Part shown: positions 1 through 7,849 of the stretch, piece after piece
Numbering within the stretch: position 1 is the stretch's first letter
How the letters are laid out: every line of letters starts with the position of its first letter
From: Luteimonas sp. BLCC-B24
GTDB lineage: Bacteria > Pseudomonadota > Gammaproteobacteria > Xanthomonadales > Xanthomonadaceae
Length of the DNA stretch: 64,000 nucleotides
Reading direction: 5' to 3'
NCBI RefSeq assembly: GCF_028550595.1
Contig: NZ_JAQQGN010000001.1
Span: forward strand, 186,001 to 250,000
Program-made: the position numbers and the translations under genes
The notes under the pieces: generated by a model
Told to the model about the DNA's origin: nothing
Databases searched by the model: none
What the model saw: the letters and a program-made list of their open reading frames with translations, nothing else

Positions 1-828
1 GATGCGCGGGCGATGCTGGGCACGATCATCGAAGAGAAGTGGCTGACCGCAAAGGCCGTGTTCGGGCTGTGGCCGGCGAACAGCGTCGGGGACGATGTGG
101 AGGTGCAGCTGGCGGATCACCGTGATCCGGAATCGGTGAAGGGTCATGCGAACGCGCCGCGGTCCGCGGCTCACAGCGAATCCCCATCCCCCAATCCCCG
201 GTCCCGAACCGCCACCCTGCACTTCCTGCGCCAGCAGGTCGACAAGCCGATCGAACGCCCGGACTTCTGCCTGGCCGATTTCATCGCGCCGAAGGACAGC
301 GGGGTCGAGGACTGGATCGGCGCGTTCGCGGTCACCGCCGGCATCGGCATCGAACCGCACGTGGCGCGCTTCGAGGCGGCCCACGACGACTACAACGCCA
401 TCCTGCTCAAGGCGCTGGCCGACCGCCTGGCCGAAGCCCTGGCCGAGCGCCTGCACCAGCGCGTGCGCCTCGAGTACTGGGGGTATGCGGCCGACGAGGC
501 GCTCGACAACGACGCGCTGATCGCCGAGCGCTACCGCGGCATCCGCCCCGCGCCCGGCTACCCCGCGTGTCCGGAACACAGCGAAAAGGCCACCCTGTTC
601 GAGCTGCTGGACGCGCCCGGCAACGCCGGCATGTCGCTGACCGAGAGCTTCGCCATGCTGCCCACCGCGGCGGTGTCGGGCTATTACTTCAGCCATCCGA
701 AGAGCCAGTACTTCGTCGTCGGACGGGTCTCCAAGGAACAGGCGCAGGACTACGCGAAACGCAAGAACGTGCCGCTGCCCCAGGTCGAGCGCTGGCTCGC
801 GTCGAATCTGGATTACGACCCCGAGTAG
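1..828 (+). CDS. metH: Methionine synthase, cobalamin-dependent (C-terminal part)
   Basis: The reading frame is open at the window edge, so only the last 275 residues are present. They are the C-terminal activation domain of MetH, which binds S-adenosylmethionine and reductively re-methylates the cobalamin cofactor during homocysteine-to-methionine synthesis in the cytoplasm. The family SAM-binding motif [12 protein letters not shown] and the downstream [19 protein letters not shown] stretch are intact. The ending [14 protein letters not shown] matches the normal C-terminus. Between EVQLAD and [10 protein letters not shown] there are about 30 residues where the family normally has 8 to 10. 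This extra segment includes a proline/serine-rich part encoded by a copy of the intergenic GAATCCC-type repeat. The frame stays open, so the protein is probably functional with a longer surface loop. Confidence 0.95.
   Translation, partial: DARAMLGTIIEEKWLTAKAVFGLWPANSVGDDVEVQLADHRDPESVKGHANAPRSAAHSESPSPNPRSRTATLHFLRQQVDKPIERPDFCLADFIAPKDSGVEDWIGAFAVTAGIGIEPHVARFEAAHDDYNAILLKALADRLAEALAERLHQRVRLEYWGYAADEALDNDALIAERYRGIRPAPGYPACPEHSEKATLFELLDAPGNAGMSLTESFAMLPTAAVSGYYFSHPKSQYFVVGRVSKEQAQDYAKRKNVPLPQVERWLASNLDYDPE
177..208. repeat. GAATCCC-type repeat remnant inside metH
   Basis: The run CGAATCCCC-ATCCCCC-AATCCCC-GGTCCCGAA is one arm of the same repeat family found between genes at 23.5, 25.1 and 58.4 kb. 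Here it is read in frame and encodes a [11 protein letters not shown]-like stretch in the MetH activation domain. Confidence 0.7.
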
Positions 829-923
829 CGCGCGACCGGCACACGCACCGGGCCGACGGACACGCGGCCGCGACCGGGCGGCCGCTATGGTGGCGCGTCC
901 TGATCGCCACCTGAGGACTCCGC

Positions 924-2327
924 ATGTTTCGACGATTCGGCCCCCTCGCCGCGCTCGCCGCCATCGGTCTCACCGCCTGTGGCGGGAGCGACATCGGCGC
1001 AGCGACGCCCGACCCCGCCGGCACGCCCGGCACCGGCGACCTCGTCGTCGTCGACAACGCCCGCGTCTTCGACGGCGAACGCGACCTGGGCACGGTTGCA
1101 CTGGTGATCCGCGACGGCCGCATCGAGCGCATCGAGGCGGCGGGCTCGGAGTCCCTGCCCGCGGACGCCGAGCGCATCGACTACAGCGGACGCCACATCA
1201 TCCCCGGCCTGGTCAACGCCCACGCCCATGTCGGCAACACCGAGGGCACCGAGCACGGCGACCGCTTCTACACGCGCGACATCTTGGTCCGCGACCTGCG
1301 CCAGTTCCAGGCCTACGGCGTGACCACCGTGGTGGCGCTCGGCCTCAATGGCGCCGCGTTTCCGCAGATCCGCGCCGAGGTCGCCGCTGACCCGGCGCTC
1401 GGTGCGCAGCTGTTCGGCGCCGGTGCGGGCGTGGGTACCCCGGGCGGTGCACCGCCCGCGGCGAACATGGGACTGGAGCAGGACCCGGTGGCGCGACCGG
1501 GCGATGCGGACGCCGCGCGCGCGGCGGTGCGCGCGCAGGCCGGGGCCGGTGTCGACCTGATCAAGCTCTGGGTCGACGATCTCGGCGGCAAGGCGCCGGC
1601 GATGCTGCCCGAGGTCTACCGCGCGGCGATCGAGGAAGCACATCGCCACGACCTGCTGGTCGCCGCGCACATCCACGATCTCGCGCCCGCCACGGACCTC
1701 GTCGCGAGCGGCGTCGACATCATCGCGCACGGGGTGCGCGACCAGCCGATCGATGCCGCGCTGGCTGCGGCGATGCGCGAGGCCGGGACCGGCTACATCG
1801 CCACGCTGCAGATCGACGAGGCGAACTACATCTACGCCGAACATCCCGGCTGGCTGGACACGCCGTTCCTGCGCAACGCCCTGCCCGCCGCCGTCGTGCG
1901 CCAGTGGTCGGACGCCGGCTGGCGCGCGCGTACACTCGCCGATCCCGCGACGCAGCGCGCCCGGGACGCGGTGGCGATGAACCTGCGCAACCTCGCCACG
2001 CTGCGCGAGGCCGGCATCGCGGTCGGCTTCGGCACCGACGCCGGTGCCCTGCCGCATCGCGTCGCCGGATTCGCCGAACACCGCGAACTCGAATTGATGC
2101 TGCAGGCCGGCTACACCCCGCAGCAGGCGCTGACCGTCGCCACGCGCGATTCGGCCCGCCTGTTGCAGCTCGACGATCGCGGCCTGCTGCAGCCCGGCCG
2201 GCGCGCGGATTTCGTCGTGCTGTCGGCCGATCCCCTCGTCGACATCCGCAACACGCGCCGCATCGAGGCGGTCTGGCAGGCGGGCCGCCAGGTGGCCGGC
2301 CCGGTCAGCGGGTACGCGGTCGACTGA
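924..2327 (+). CDS. Amidohydrolase-family lipoprotein
   Basis: This 467-residue protein starts with a lipoprotein signal peptide (lipobox LTAC, lipidated Cys near residue 19), so it is probably anchored to an envelope membrane facing the periplasm. The rest is an imidazolonepropionase-like metal-dependent hydrolase. Visible metal-site elements are PGLVNAHAHVG (HxH), the likely carbamylated Lys in DLIKLW, His in AAHIHD and in IIAHGV, and the catalytic Asp in GFGTDAGALPH. The substrate cannot be read from sequence; this family includes prolidase-like and cyclic-amide hydrolases. The ATG at 924 has an AGGAC-like ribosome site. The gene stands alone and converges on a leftward hydrolase gene. Confidence 0.85.
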   Translation: MFRRFGPLAALAAIGLTACGGSDIGAATPDPAGTPGTGDLVVVDNARVFDGERDLGTVALVIRDGRIERIEAAGSESLPADAERIDYSGRHIIPGLVNAHAHVGNTEGTEHGDRFYTRDILVRDLRQFQAYGVTTVVALGLNGAAFPQIRAEVAADPALGAQLFGAGAGVGTPGGAPPAANMGLEQDPVARPGDADAARAAVRAQAGAGVDLIKLWVDDLGGKAPAMLPEVYRAAIEEAHRHDLLVAAHIHDLAPATDLVASGVDIIAHGVRDQPIDAALAAAMREAGTGYIATLQIDEANYIYAEHPGWLDTPFLRNALPAAVVRQWSDAGWRARTLADPATQRARDAVAMNLRNLATLREAGIAVGFGTDAGALPHRVAGFAEHRELELMLQAGYTPQQALTVATRDSARLLQLDDRGLLQPGRRADFVVLSADPLVDIRNTRRIEAVWQAGRQVAGPVSGYAVD

Positions 2328-2329
2328 CG

Positions 2330-2349
2330 CCGCGGCCGCAAGGCCGCGG
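2330..2349. terminator. GC-rich hairpin between convergent genes
   Basis: CCGCGGCC (2330-2337) and GGCCGCGG (2342-2349) form a perfect 8-bp stem closed by a GCAA tetraloop, two bases after the amidohydrolase stop. There is no T-run, so it may act as a 3'-end stabiliser or weak bidirectional terminator. Confidence 0.5.
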
Positions 2350-2378
2350 GGCGGCCGTGCGGCGATGCGCGCGCGGCT

Positions 2379-3236
2379 TCAAGGCGCGGCGCGGACGCGG
2401 ACGGCTTCGCCGCGCATGCCGTCGAGCATCGCGAGAACGGACCGCGCGGTCTCGTCCGGCCGCTCCATCGGGTAGAGATGGCTGCCGTCGATCCAGGCCA
2501 GCCGCGCGCCCACCCGTGCACGGGTCGCGCGCAGGCCGATCTGGGCGACTTCGCGCGAGCGACGGCCGGCGATGAAGCCCATCGGCGCGGTCACACGCTG
2601 CGCGGCGCGATGCACGCTGCGCGTGGGCAGCGTCGCGTAGATGCGATGTTCGACCTCGCGATCGAACAGCAGCCGCCGCCCCTGTCCATCGCCTACCGTC
2701 GCCGTCGATGCGTAATCGCTCAAAACCCGCGGGTCCCACCAGGCGAATGCCGGCTTCGCGGCGAAGTGCGCGCGCACCGCGTCCACGTCGGGCCAGTGGG
2801 TCCGGCGCTGCAGGGTCTGGCGCAGCGGCATCAGATGCCGGTCGAAGCCGGTGCGTCGCCCCAGTTTGACCAGGTGCGCGGTGAGGCCGCCGATCAGCGG
2901 CGAATCGAGCAGCACCACCCCGCGCACTCGCGGCCCCAGCTGCGCCGCGGCGAGCACGCTGAGATAGCCGCCGAGCGAATGGCCGAGCAGCCAGACCGGG
3001 CGGCCGGCGGCGTGGGCCTCGATGTGGTCCAGCAGCTGCCGGGTCAGGGCGGACCAGCCGCGCGAGACCGGATAGCGCGCCTCGTGCCCGAACGCGTCCA
3101 CGTGCGTGACGTCGACGTGCGCGCGCAGCGGCGCGAGCATCCGGGCATAGGTCGGGGCGGGAAACCCGTTCGCGTGGGAGAAGACCAGATGCTCGCGCTG
3201 CGCCGGCGGCGCGCCGTCCGACGGCGGCACCGCCAT
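2379..3236 (-). CDS. Alpha/beta hydrolase
   Basis: This 285-residue cytoplasmic alpha/beta-hydrolase fold protein begins at MAVPPSDG. The start is chosen because it overlaps the upstream stop codon by one base (TGATG) and because homology begins just after it. The oxyanion region FSHANGFP, the nucleophile elbow GHSLGG and the C-terminal catalytic His in DGSHLYPME are visible. The family covers esterases, lipases and C-C hydrolases, and the substrate is unknown. It is the last gene of a leftward, tightly packed unit with the outer-membrane protein and the DUF2058 gene, so it is probably co-transcribed with them. Confidence 0.85.
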   Translation of the reverse strand: MAVPPSDGAPPAQREHLVFSHANGFPAPTYARMLAPLRAHVDVTHVDAFGHEARYPVSRGWSALTRQLLDHIEAHAAGRPVWLLGHSLGGYLSVLAAAQLGPRVRGVVLLDSPLIGGLTAHLVKLGRRTGFDRHLMPLRQTLQRRTHWPDVDAVRAHFAAKPAFAWWDPRVLSDYASTATVGDGQGRRLLFDREVEHRIYATLPTRSVHRAAQRVTAPMGFIAGRRSREVAQIGLRATRARVGARLAWIDGSHLYPMERPDETARSVLAMLDGMRGEAVRVRAAP

Positions 3237-3994
3237 CAACGCAGGCCCAGCGACACACCCAGGCCTGCGCTCCAGTCCGGCGCCTCGGCGCCAAGGCCGC
3301 GCAGCACCGAGACGTCCAGCTGCACCGCACCGCGCGGCTGCCAGGTCAGACCGCCGCCGGCGCGCACGCCGCGCTCGCTGCCCGTCCCCAGCACCGCTTC
3401 GACGTAGCCGCCGAACCGGTCGCCCGCATGCAGGTCGAGACTCGGCGCCAGCTGCCAGCCGCGGCCCGCGTCGTCGCGCGCGTAGCCGGCGAACACCGAG
3501 TACCCGCGCCCGCCCGCGGTCTCCCCGGCCACGGTGGCCCCGAGGCTGCGCGCATGCCGGTCCGGCCGCAGATCCGCCGAGCCGGTGCGCAGGCCGTAGC
3601 GGGCCAGCAGTGCCCAGTCGAGCTCGCCGGCGGCGGGCAGCGCCCATTTGAGTCCCACCTCGCTGTCACCCGCCCCCTGCCGCCGCTGACGGCCGTCGGG
3701 CGAGGTGTCGGACACGCGCACATGCGGCGCGCCGGCCAGCTGCAGTTCGAGCGAAGCGCCAAGGCCCACACGCAGCACGCTGCCGAAGGTATGCGTCGTG
3801 GTACGCACGCCGGCGTTGTCGTCGCGCTCGCTGTCCGGCAGGCCCTGCTCCCAGACCACCGCACCCGGCGCCAGCACCGAGGCCGAGAACCCGGTGCCTG
3901 GCCGATCGAACTCGAGCGGCTCCTTCGCGGACGCGGCGCCCACCGACGCCGCGCAGACGCACGCCGCCACGCAGGCCCGCGCGCGCGTCACCAC
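3236..3994 (-). CDS. Putative outer-membrane beta-barrel protein
   Basis: This 252-residue protein has an N-terminal signal peptide (Ala-rich, cleavage near AASAKE). It is followed by alternating hydrophobic/polar strands rich in Gly, Leu and aromatic residues, ending GLGVSLGLR, as expected for an outer-membrane barrel. It resembles the transporter/phenol MetA-pathway family of small barrels, whose biochemical role is poorly defined. The start overlaps the end of the DUF2058 gene by 7 bases and its stop overlaps the hydrolase start, so the three are probably translationally coupled. Any substrate assignment would be a guess. Confidence 0.65.
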   Translation of the reverse strand: MVTRARACVAACVCAASVGAASAKEPLEFDRPGTGFSASVLAPGAVVWEQGLPDSERDDNAGVRTTTHTFGSVLRVGLGASLELQLAGAPHVRVSDTSPDGRQRRQGAGDSEVGLKWALPAAGELDWALLARYGLRTGSADLRPDRHARSLGATVAGETAGGRGYSVFAGYARDDAGRGWQLAPSLDLHAGDRFGGYVEAVLGTGSERGVRAGGGLTWQPRGAVQLDVSVLRGLGAEAPDWSAGLGVSLGLR

Positions 3995-4677
3995 ACCAGG
4001 TCGTCCGGCACCTGGTAGCGCGGATCGCTGTACGGGTCCTCGCCCGCAGGCGCCGACGGATCGACACGCAGGGCGACACCCTGCGGAAAGATCGCCTCGG
4101 CCTCGTCCAGCACCGCGGCGGTCACCAGCAGATACCGACCGTTGAGCTGGACCACGCCGAGTTCGCCGGCGTTGAGCGCGGCGAGCTGCTCTGCATCCAC
4201 ATGGATGCGCTTGATCTTGCCGCCGTACTCGAAATGCCGGGCGATGTCGGCCTCGGGCCGGTTGAGCGCCTTGCCCTGCATGAAGGCTTCGAGCTTGGCG
4301 CGGGCCTCGCGGCGCAGCCGGGCCTCTTCCTGCTTCAGCCGTTCGGCCTCGATGCGCTCTTCCTTCTCGCGCTGGGCCCGGATCGCGAAGGCCTTGGCGA
4401 GATCGATGTCGTCGCGGGGCGGACGCGGCTTGCGCGCCTGGCCCTGCGGGCCTGCGCCCCGCGGTGTTCCCGTCCGGTCGGCACCCCGCGCCTGCCCGCC
4501 GGGCTTGCCGCCCGCGGGGCGTGGCCGCCCGTCGCCGGCCTTGCCCGGCGGACGCGGACCGCGGCGGTCGGCATTCCGGTCGTTGGGACGCGGGCGGCGT
4601 TCGTCGCGGGACGGCGCCGGCTGGGCCGGGGCCTTGAAGCCCAGACCGAGCAGCTGGTCGCGAAGGGAATCGGTCAT
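3988..4677 (-). CDS. DUF2058 (YaiL-like) protein
   Basis: This 229-residue cytoplasmic protein starts MTDSLRDQLLGLGFK, the typical DUF2058 N-terminus. An Arg/Gly/Pro-rich disordered segment (about residues 15-90) follows, then a charged coiled coil (REKEERIEAERLKQEEARL). The C-terminal globular domain has the family motif HFEYGGKIKRIHVD and ends with the ligand-like LNGRYLLV region. The family is called a nucleoprotein/polyprotein-like protein and has no established biochemical function. The disordered basic linker is longer than in E. coli YaiL and suggests nucleic-acid contact, but that is inference. Confidence 0.85.
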   Translation of the reverse strand: MTDSLRDQLLGLGFKAPAQPAPSRDERRPRPNDRNADRRGPRPPGKAGDGRPRPAGGKPGGQARGADRTGTPRGAGPQGQARKPRPPRDDIDLAKAFAIRAQREKEERIEAERLKQEEARLRREARAKLEAFMQGKALNRPEADIARHFEYGGKIKRIHVDAEQLAALNAGELGVVQLNGRYLLVTAAVLDEAEAIFPQGVALRVDPSAPAGEDPYSDPRYQVPDDLVW

Positions 4678-4690
4678 CGTGGACGGTTAC

Positions 4691-4921
4691 TCAGTAATGC
4701 GGCGGCGGCGGTTCGTCCGAGGGATCGGGGAACTGCACGGTGCGCGCCTGGCGCAGGTCATCCATCACCCGGCGCAGCAGACCGGTCTGTGCACCGAGTT
4801 CGAGCCGGGCCTGGCTCAGCGCGTCGTTGAGCTGGGCGATGGTGTCTTCCTGGAACGCGAGACGCGTCTCCAGTTCGGTCACCCGGTGCTCCAGCGTGGC
4901 GTGGATCTCGTTCTGGTCCAT
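4691..4921 (-). CDS. slyX: SlyX family protein
   Basis: This 76-residue protein is almost entirely a coiled coil with the SlyX pattern LEHRVTELETRLAFQEDTI followed by QLNDALSQ. It ends with the conserved proline-rich tail PPPPHY. SlyX was named from its position next to slyD/slyA in enterobacteria; its molecular function is not known. It lies 13 bases upstream of the DUF2058 gene and 44 bases downstream of an FKBP-type prolyl isomerase gene. This fits the classical link between slyX and FKBP genes. The start at MDQNE gives the normal family length. Confidence 0.9.
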   Translation of the reverse strand: MDQNEIHATLEHRVTELETRLAFQEDTIAQLNDALSQARLELGAQTGLLRRVMDDLRQARTVQFPDPSDEPPPPHY

Positions 4922-4965
4922 GGCGGTGTCCTGGCGCCGCGCCGGGGGGCGCGGCGCCGCGGACC

Positions 4966-5733
4966 TCAGTTGCGGACGATGTCCTGCAGCTCGACCTCGA
5001 ACACCAGGGCCTGGTTCGGGCCGATCGGGCCCGAGCCCATCTCGCCGTAGCCCAGCGCCGCCGGAATCCACAGTTCGTACTTGCTGCCGACCGGCATCAG
5101 CTGAAGGCCTTCCTGCCAGCCGGGCACGACCTGGTTCAGCGCGAACTGGGCCGGCTCGCCGCGGTCGTAGGAGCTGTCGAAGGTTTCGCCGTTGAGCAGG
5201 GTGCCCTTGTAGTGCACGCGCACGGTATCGTTCGGGCCCGGCTTGGCACCGGTGCCTTCGGTGATCACGCGGTACTGCAGGCCCGAGGCCGTCGTCTGCA
5301 CGCCCTCCTTCGTGGCGTTCTGGGCGAAGAAGGTCTCGGCTTCGGCCAGATTGGCCTTGGACTTCTCCTGCATTTCGGCCATCTGCTTGGCCTGCATGCG
5401 CTCACCGAACGACTGCATCACGGCCATCGCCTGCTCGTCGCTGATCTCGATGGCCTTGTCGTCCAGGGTCTCGGCGATCGCGCGCTGCAGCGTCTTGACG
5501 TCGATCTCGTCCTTGATCTGCTTGAGCTGCTCGCCCATCTGGTTGCCGATGATGTAGCTGATCTGCTCGCGCTCGCCCCGCAGGCCCGCGATCTCGGCGC
5601 CGGCGGCCGGCGCGTCGGCGGACGTGCTCTCCACCGGCTTGCCGGTCTCCTTGTCGATCGGCTTGCAGGCGATCATCGCCAGCGGCAGGGCGGCGGCCAG
5701 GCCGGCAATGGCGAAACGCGTGGTGGTCTTCAT
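4966..5733 (-). CDS. fkpA: FKBP-type peptidyl-prolyl cis-trans isomerase (lipoprotein)
   Basis: This 255-residue envelope prolyl isomerase/chaperone is of the FkpA/Mip type. A lipobox MIAC near residues 20-23 predicts a lipoprotein. Residues about 50-130 are the alpha-helical dimerisation domain (YIIGNQMGEQLKQIKDEID). Residues about 145-255 are the FKBP catalytic domain, with VRVHYKGTLLNGETFDSSYDRG, the active-site Trp region VPGWQEGLQLMPVGSKYELWIP, and FEVELQDI. It probably folds periplasmic or outer-membrane proteins. A paralogue lies immediately upstream on the same strand. In the spacer, a 13-bp ACGGCGACGCGC(A/G) direct repeat occurs twice (5776-5801). Confidence 0.92.
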   Translation of the reverse strand: MKTTTRFAIAGLAAALPLAMIACKPIDKETGKPVESTSADAPAAGAEIAGLRGEREQISYIIGNQMGEQLKQIKDEIDVKTLQRAIAETLDDKAIEISDEQAMAVMQSFGERMQAKQMAEMQEKSKANLAEAETFFAQNATKEGVQTTASGLQYRVITEGTGAKPGPNDTVRVHYKGTLLNGETFDSSYDRGEPAQFALNQVVPGWQEGLQLMPVGSKYELWIPAALGYGEMGSGPIGPNQALVFEVELQDIVRN

Positions 5734-5808
5734 CTTGATGGCAGCTCCGGTGAAAGTCGTTCTTGGGAAAGAGAAACGGCGACGCGCAACGGCGACGCGC
5801 GTCAGCGG

Positions 5809-6723
5809 TCAGAGGATGTCGAGCAGTTCGACATCGAAGACCAGGGTGGAGTTCGGCGGGATGGTCGGCGGACTGCCGCGCTGGCCGTAGGCCAGCGCAC
5901 CCGGAATCCAGAAGCGGTACTTGGCACCGATGGGCATCAGCTGCAGGCCTTCGGTCCAGCCGGCGATGACCTGGTCCAGCCCGAACACCGCAGGCTCGTT
6001 GCGCGCATAAGAGCTGTCGAACTCGGTGCCGTCGAGCAGCGTGCCGCGATAGTGCACGCGCACCCGGTCGCTGGCGCGCGGGCGCGGCCCCTGGCCCGCG
6101 CGTTCGACGCGGTACTGGATGCCCGAAGCGGTGGCGAACACGCCGGTCTTGCCGCGGTTCTCGGCAAGGAAGCGGGCGCCCGCGTCGCGGTTCGCGTTCG
6201 CGGCCTCGGTGGCCCGCGTCTGCGCGCGCGCGACCATGGCCTGGCGCGCGGCCTCGATCTGTTCGGCGGCCATCGTCGGCGGTGTGCCGGCGACGACCTC
6301 GCGCACCGCGCGCATCAGCGGCGCGATCGCGATCTCGTCCTTCAGCGGAAGCAGCGATCGCCCGATGTCGGCGCCGACCAGGGTGCCGGCACGCACGGCA
6401 TCGACCGCCGGCGGCTCGCTGCCCGGCGGCATGCCCGGCACGGGGCGCCCGCTACGCGCGGCCGCGCGTTGCCCGAGAGCCAGGCCCAGCTGCTGGCGTT
6501 CGGCCTCCGGGAGCACCGGCGCGTTGCCGGCCAGCGTCGCGGCGACGGCGCGTTCGAATGCGGCGAGGTCGAGATCGGGGCCGATCTGGCGGATCGAACC
6601 GGCGACGTCGAGGCCGATCACATAGCTGGTCGCATCCCGATCGCCCACAGGCTCGGCCGCAGCGGCGTGGCCGAGGGCCGCGATCAGCAGCGCCAGCGTG
6701 CCGGCGCGCAACAGGGTCAACAT
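5809..6723 (-). CDS. FKBP-type peptidyl-prolyl isomerase with duplicated N-terminal domain
   Basis: This 304-residue secreted paralogue has a Sec signal peptide ending AAAAEP with no lipobox Cys, so it is probably soluble in the periplasm. The C-terminal FKBP domain is complete (VRVHYRGTLLDGTEFDSSY, IAGWTEGLQLMPIGAKYRFW, FDVELLDIL). The N-terminal half is longer than in its neighbour. It appears to hold two FKBP_N-like helical segments, YVIGLDVAGSIRQIGPDLDL (about 33-52) and LVGADIGRSLLPLKDEIAI (about 115-133). Each has the same spacing of small and acidic residues, suggesting an internal duplication of the dimerisation element. It probably shares transcription with fkpA. Confidence 0.9.
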   Translation of the reverse strand: MLTLLRAGTLALLIAALGHAAAAEPVGDRDATSYVIGLDVAGSIRQIGPDLDLAAFERAVAATLAGNAPVLPEAERQQLGLALGQRAAARSGRPVPGMPPGSEPPAVDAVRAGTLVGADIGRSLLPLKDEIAIAPLMRAVREVVAGTPPTMAAEQIEAARQAMVARAQTRATEAANANRDAGARFLAENRGKTGVFATASGIQYRVERAGQGPRPRASDRVRVHYRGTLLDGTEFDSSYARNEPAVFGLDQVIAGWTEGLQLMPIGAKYRFWIPGALAYGQRGSPPTIPPNSTLVFDVELLDIL

Positions 6724-6825
6724 CCGCAGGATCTCCCGCCCGGACCGTCCGGACTGATGCAGCCGGCTATTGTCGCGGCGTTGACGGCGACGGGCAATCG
6801 CCCGCCCCGCCGGCTCAGGGCGCCT

Positions 6826-7455
6826 TCAGCGCGCGCCCGGGCGCGGCACGGCCAGTGCGCGCTCGATCGCGGCGACGATCTGCGGATCGTCCGGCGCGGT
6901 GCGGCTGCCCCACTGGGCGAGCACCCGGCCGTCCCGGCCCACCAGATACTTGTGGAAGTTCCACTGCGGCGCCTGCCCCGTGGCCGCCGCGAGCTGGCGG
7001 TACAGCGGCGTCGCGTCGGCACCCACCACGTGCACCTTCTCGAACATCGGGAACTTCACGCCGTAGGTCAGCGTGCAGAACGCCTGGATCGCCTGTTCGT
7101 CCTCGAACTCCTGCTCGCGGAAATCGCCGGACGGAAACCCGAGCACCGCGAATCCGCGGCTGCTCAGCCGCGCGTGCATCGCCTCGAGCGCCTCGAACTG
7201 GGGCGTGAAGCCGCATTTGCTCGCCGTATTGACGATCAGCAGCACATCGCCGCGGTACGCGGTGGCGAGATCGACCGGCTCCCGGCCTGCGAGCGGACGG
7301 TACCGGTGGTCGACGACACGCAGTCCGGCGTTCGCCGCGGGCGCATCCGCGGACCGCGCCGGCGACCGCGACTGCGACAGGGCCAGTGCCGAGGCGCCCA
7401 GCGCCGCCAGGCCGCCGGCGAGCAGCACCCACTTCAATACGGACGATCCGCGCAT
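6826..7455 (-). CDS. Membrane-anchored glutathione peroxidase-like protein
   Basis: This 209-residue thiol peroxidase of the glutathione peroxidase fold has an N-terminal hydrophobic anchor or signal (about residues 6-26), so it acts in the envelope. The catalytic Cys is C81 in NTASKCGFTPQ, and the conserved Trp/Asn of the active site are present in WNFHKYLVGRDG. The second family motif normally reads GFPCNQF; here it is GFPSGDF. Both the usual resolving-type Cys and the catalytic Gln position are changed, so its mechanism or reductant may differ from typical family members. It is divergent from the YtrA-type operon. A canonical cytoplasmic paralogue is at 33.3 kb. Confidence 0.85.
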   Translation of the reverse strand: MRGSSVLKWVLLAGGLAALGASALALSQSRSPARSADAPAANAGLRVVDHRYRPLAGREPVDLATAYRGDVLLIVNTASKCGFTPQFEALEAMHARLSSRGFAVLGFPSGDFREQEFEDEQAIQAFCTLTYGVKFPMFEKVHVVGADATPLYRQLAAATGQAPQWNFHKYLVGRDGRVLAQWGSRTAPDDPQIVAAIERALAVPRPGAR

Positions 7456-7512
7456 GACGATTCTCCGGCAGGCCCCCTGCCATCAGTTGGGTGGACGACG
7501 GTGCGACGTGTG

Positions 7513-7540
7513 TTGACATCCCCTGCGGTGGTGTTATAGT
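7513..7540 (+). promoter_or_regulatory. Strong sigma-70 promoter of the GntR/ABC operon
   Basis: A perfect -35 TTGACA (7513-7518) is followed by a 16-bp spacer and -10 TATAGT (7535-7540). It is the best housekeeping promoter seen in the window, and transcription would begin about 30 bases before the first gene. The -10 box lies inside a palindrome. Confidence 0.85.
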
Positions 7541-7552
7541 TGCCTACAACAC
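7531..7552. promoter_or_regulatory. Palindromic operator, probable GntR (YtrA-type) site
   Basis: GTGTTATAG followed by CTACAACAC forms a 22-bp imperfect inverted repeat (GTGTTRTAG-N4-CTAYAACAC). It overlaps the -10 box and the transcription start. YtrA-type repressors are known to bind GTGTA/TACAC-like palindromes at their own promoters, and the regulator gene is third in line here. Autorepression is therefore the likely reading. Confidence 0.75.
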
Positions 7553-7578
7553 CTACCCACTAGAGCAGGACGGTCGAC

Positions 7579-7845
7579 ATGAACCGCAAGCTCCATACCC
7601 CGATCTTCGCATGCGCCGCCTCGACTGCAACGCTGGTCCTGGGCCTGCTGGTCGCCTGGCCGGCGTTCCCGGCCGACGACGCGAGCGCCGCCGCGCCGTC
7701 GACCTCCGCCGTCGAAAGCCGCACGCAGGAGAAGGCGTCCACCGACCAGGCCGCACCCCCGCCCCGCAGCCGCAGCAAGCGCGCGCGCAACGCCATCGCC
7801 ATGCCGTACTTCTCGTTCGCGCGGGGCGCCGGTGGGAGGAGCTGA
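7579..7845 (+). CDS. Small membrane-targeted protein, first gene of GntR/ABC operon
   Basis: This 88-residue protein is of unknown function. It has an N-terminal signal or single membrane segment (about residues 8-31, ATLVLGLLVAWPAFPAD). A low-complexity Ala/Ser/Pro stretch follows, then a basic segment (PPPRSRSKRARNAIAMP) and the hydrophobic ending YFSFARGAGG. It sits 38 bases after the -10 box and ends 4 bases before the regulator start, so it is certainly in the same transcript. I do not recognise a family. The basic plus aromatic C-terminus could contact membranes or the ABC permease, but that is speculation. Confidence 0.75.
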   Translation: MNRKLHTPIFACAASTATLVLGLLVAWPAFPADDASAAAPSTSAVESRTQEKASTDQAAPPPRSRSKRARNAIAMPYFSFARGAGGRS

Positions 7846-7849
7846 GGCC

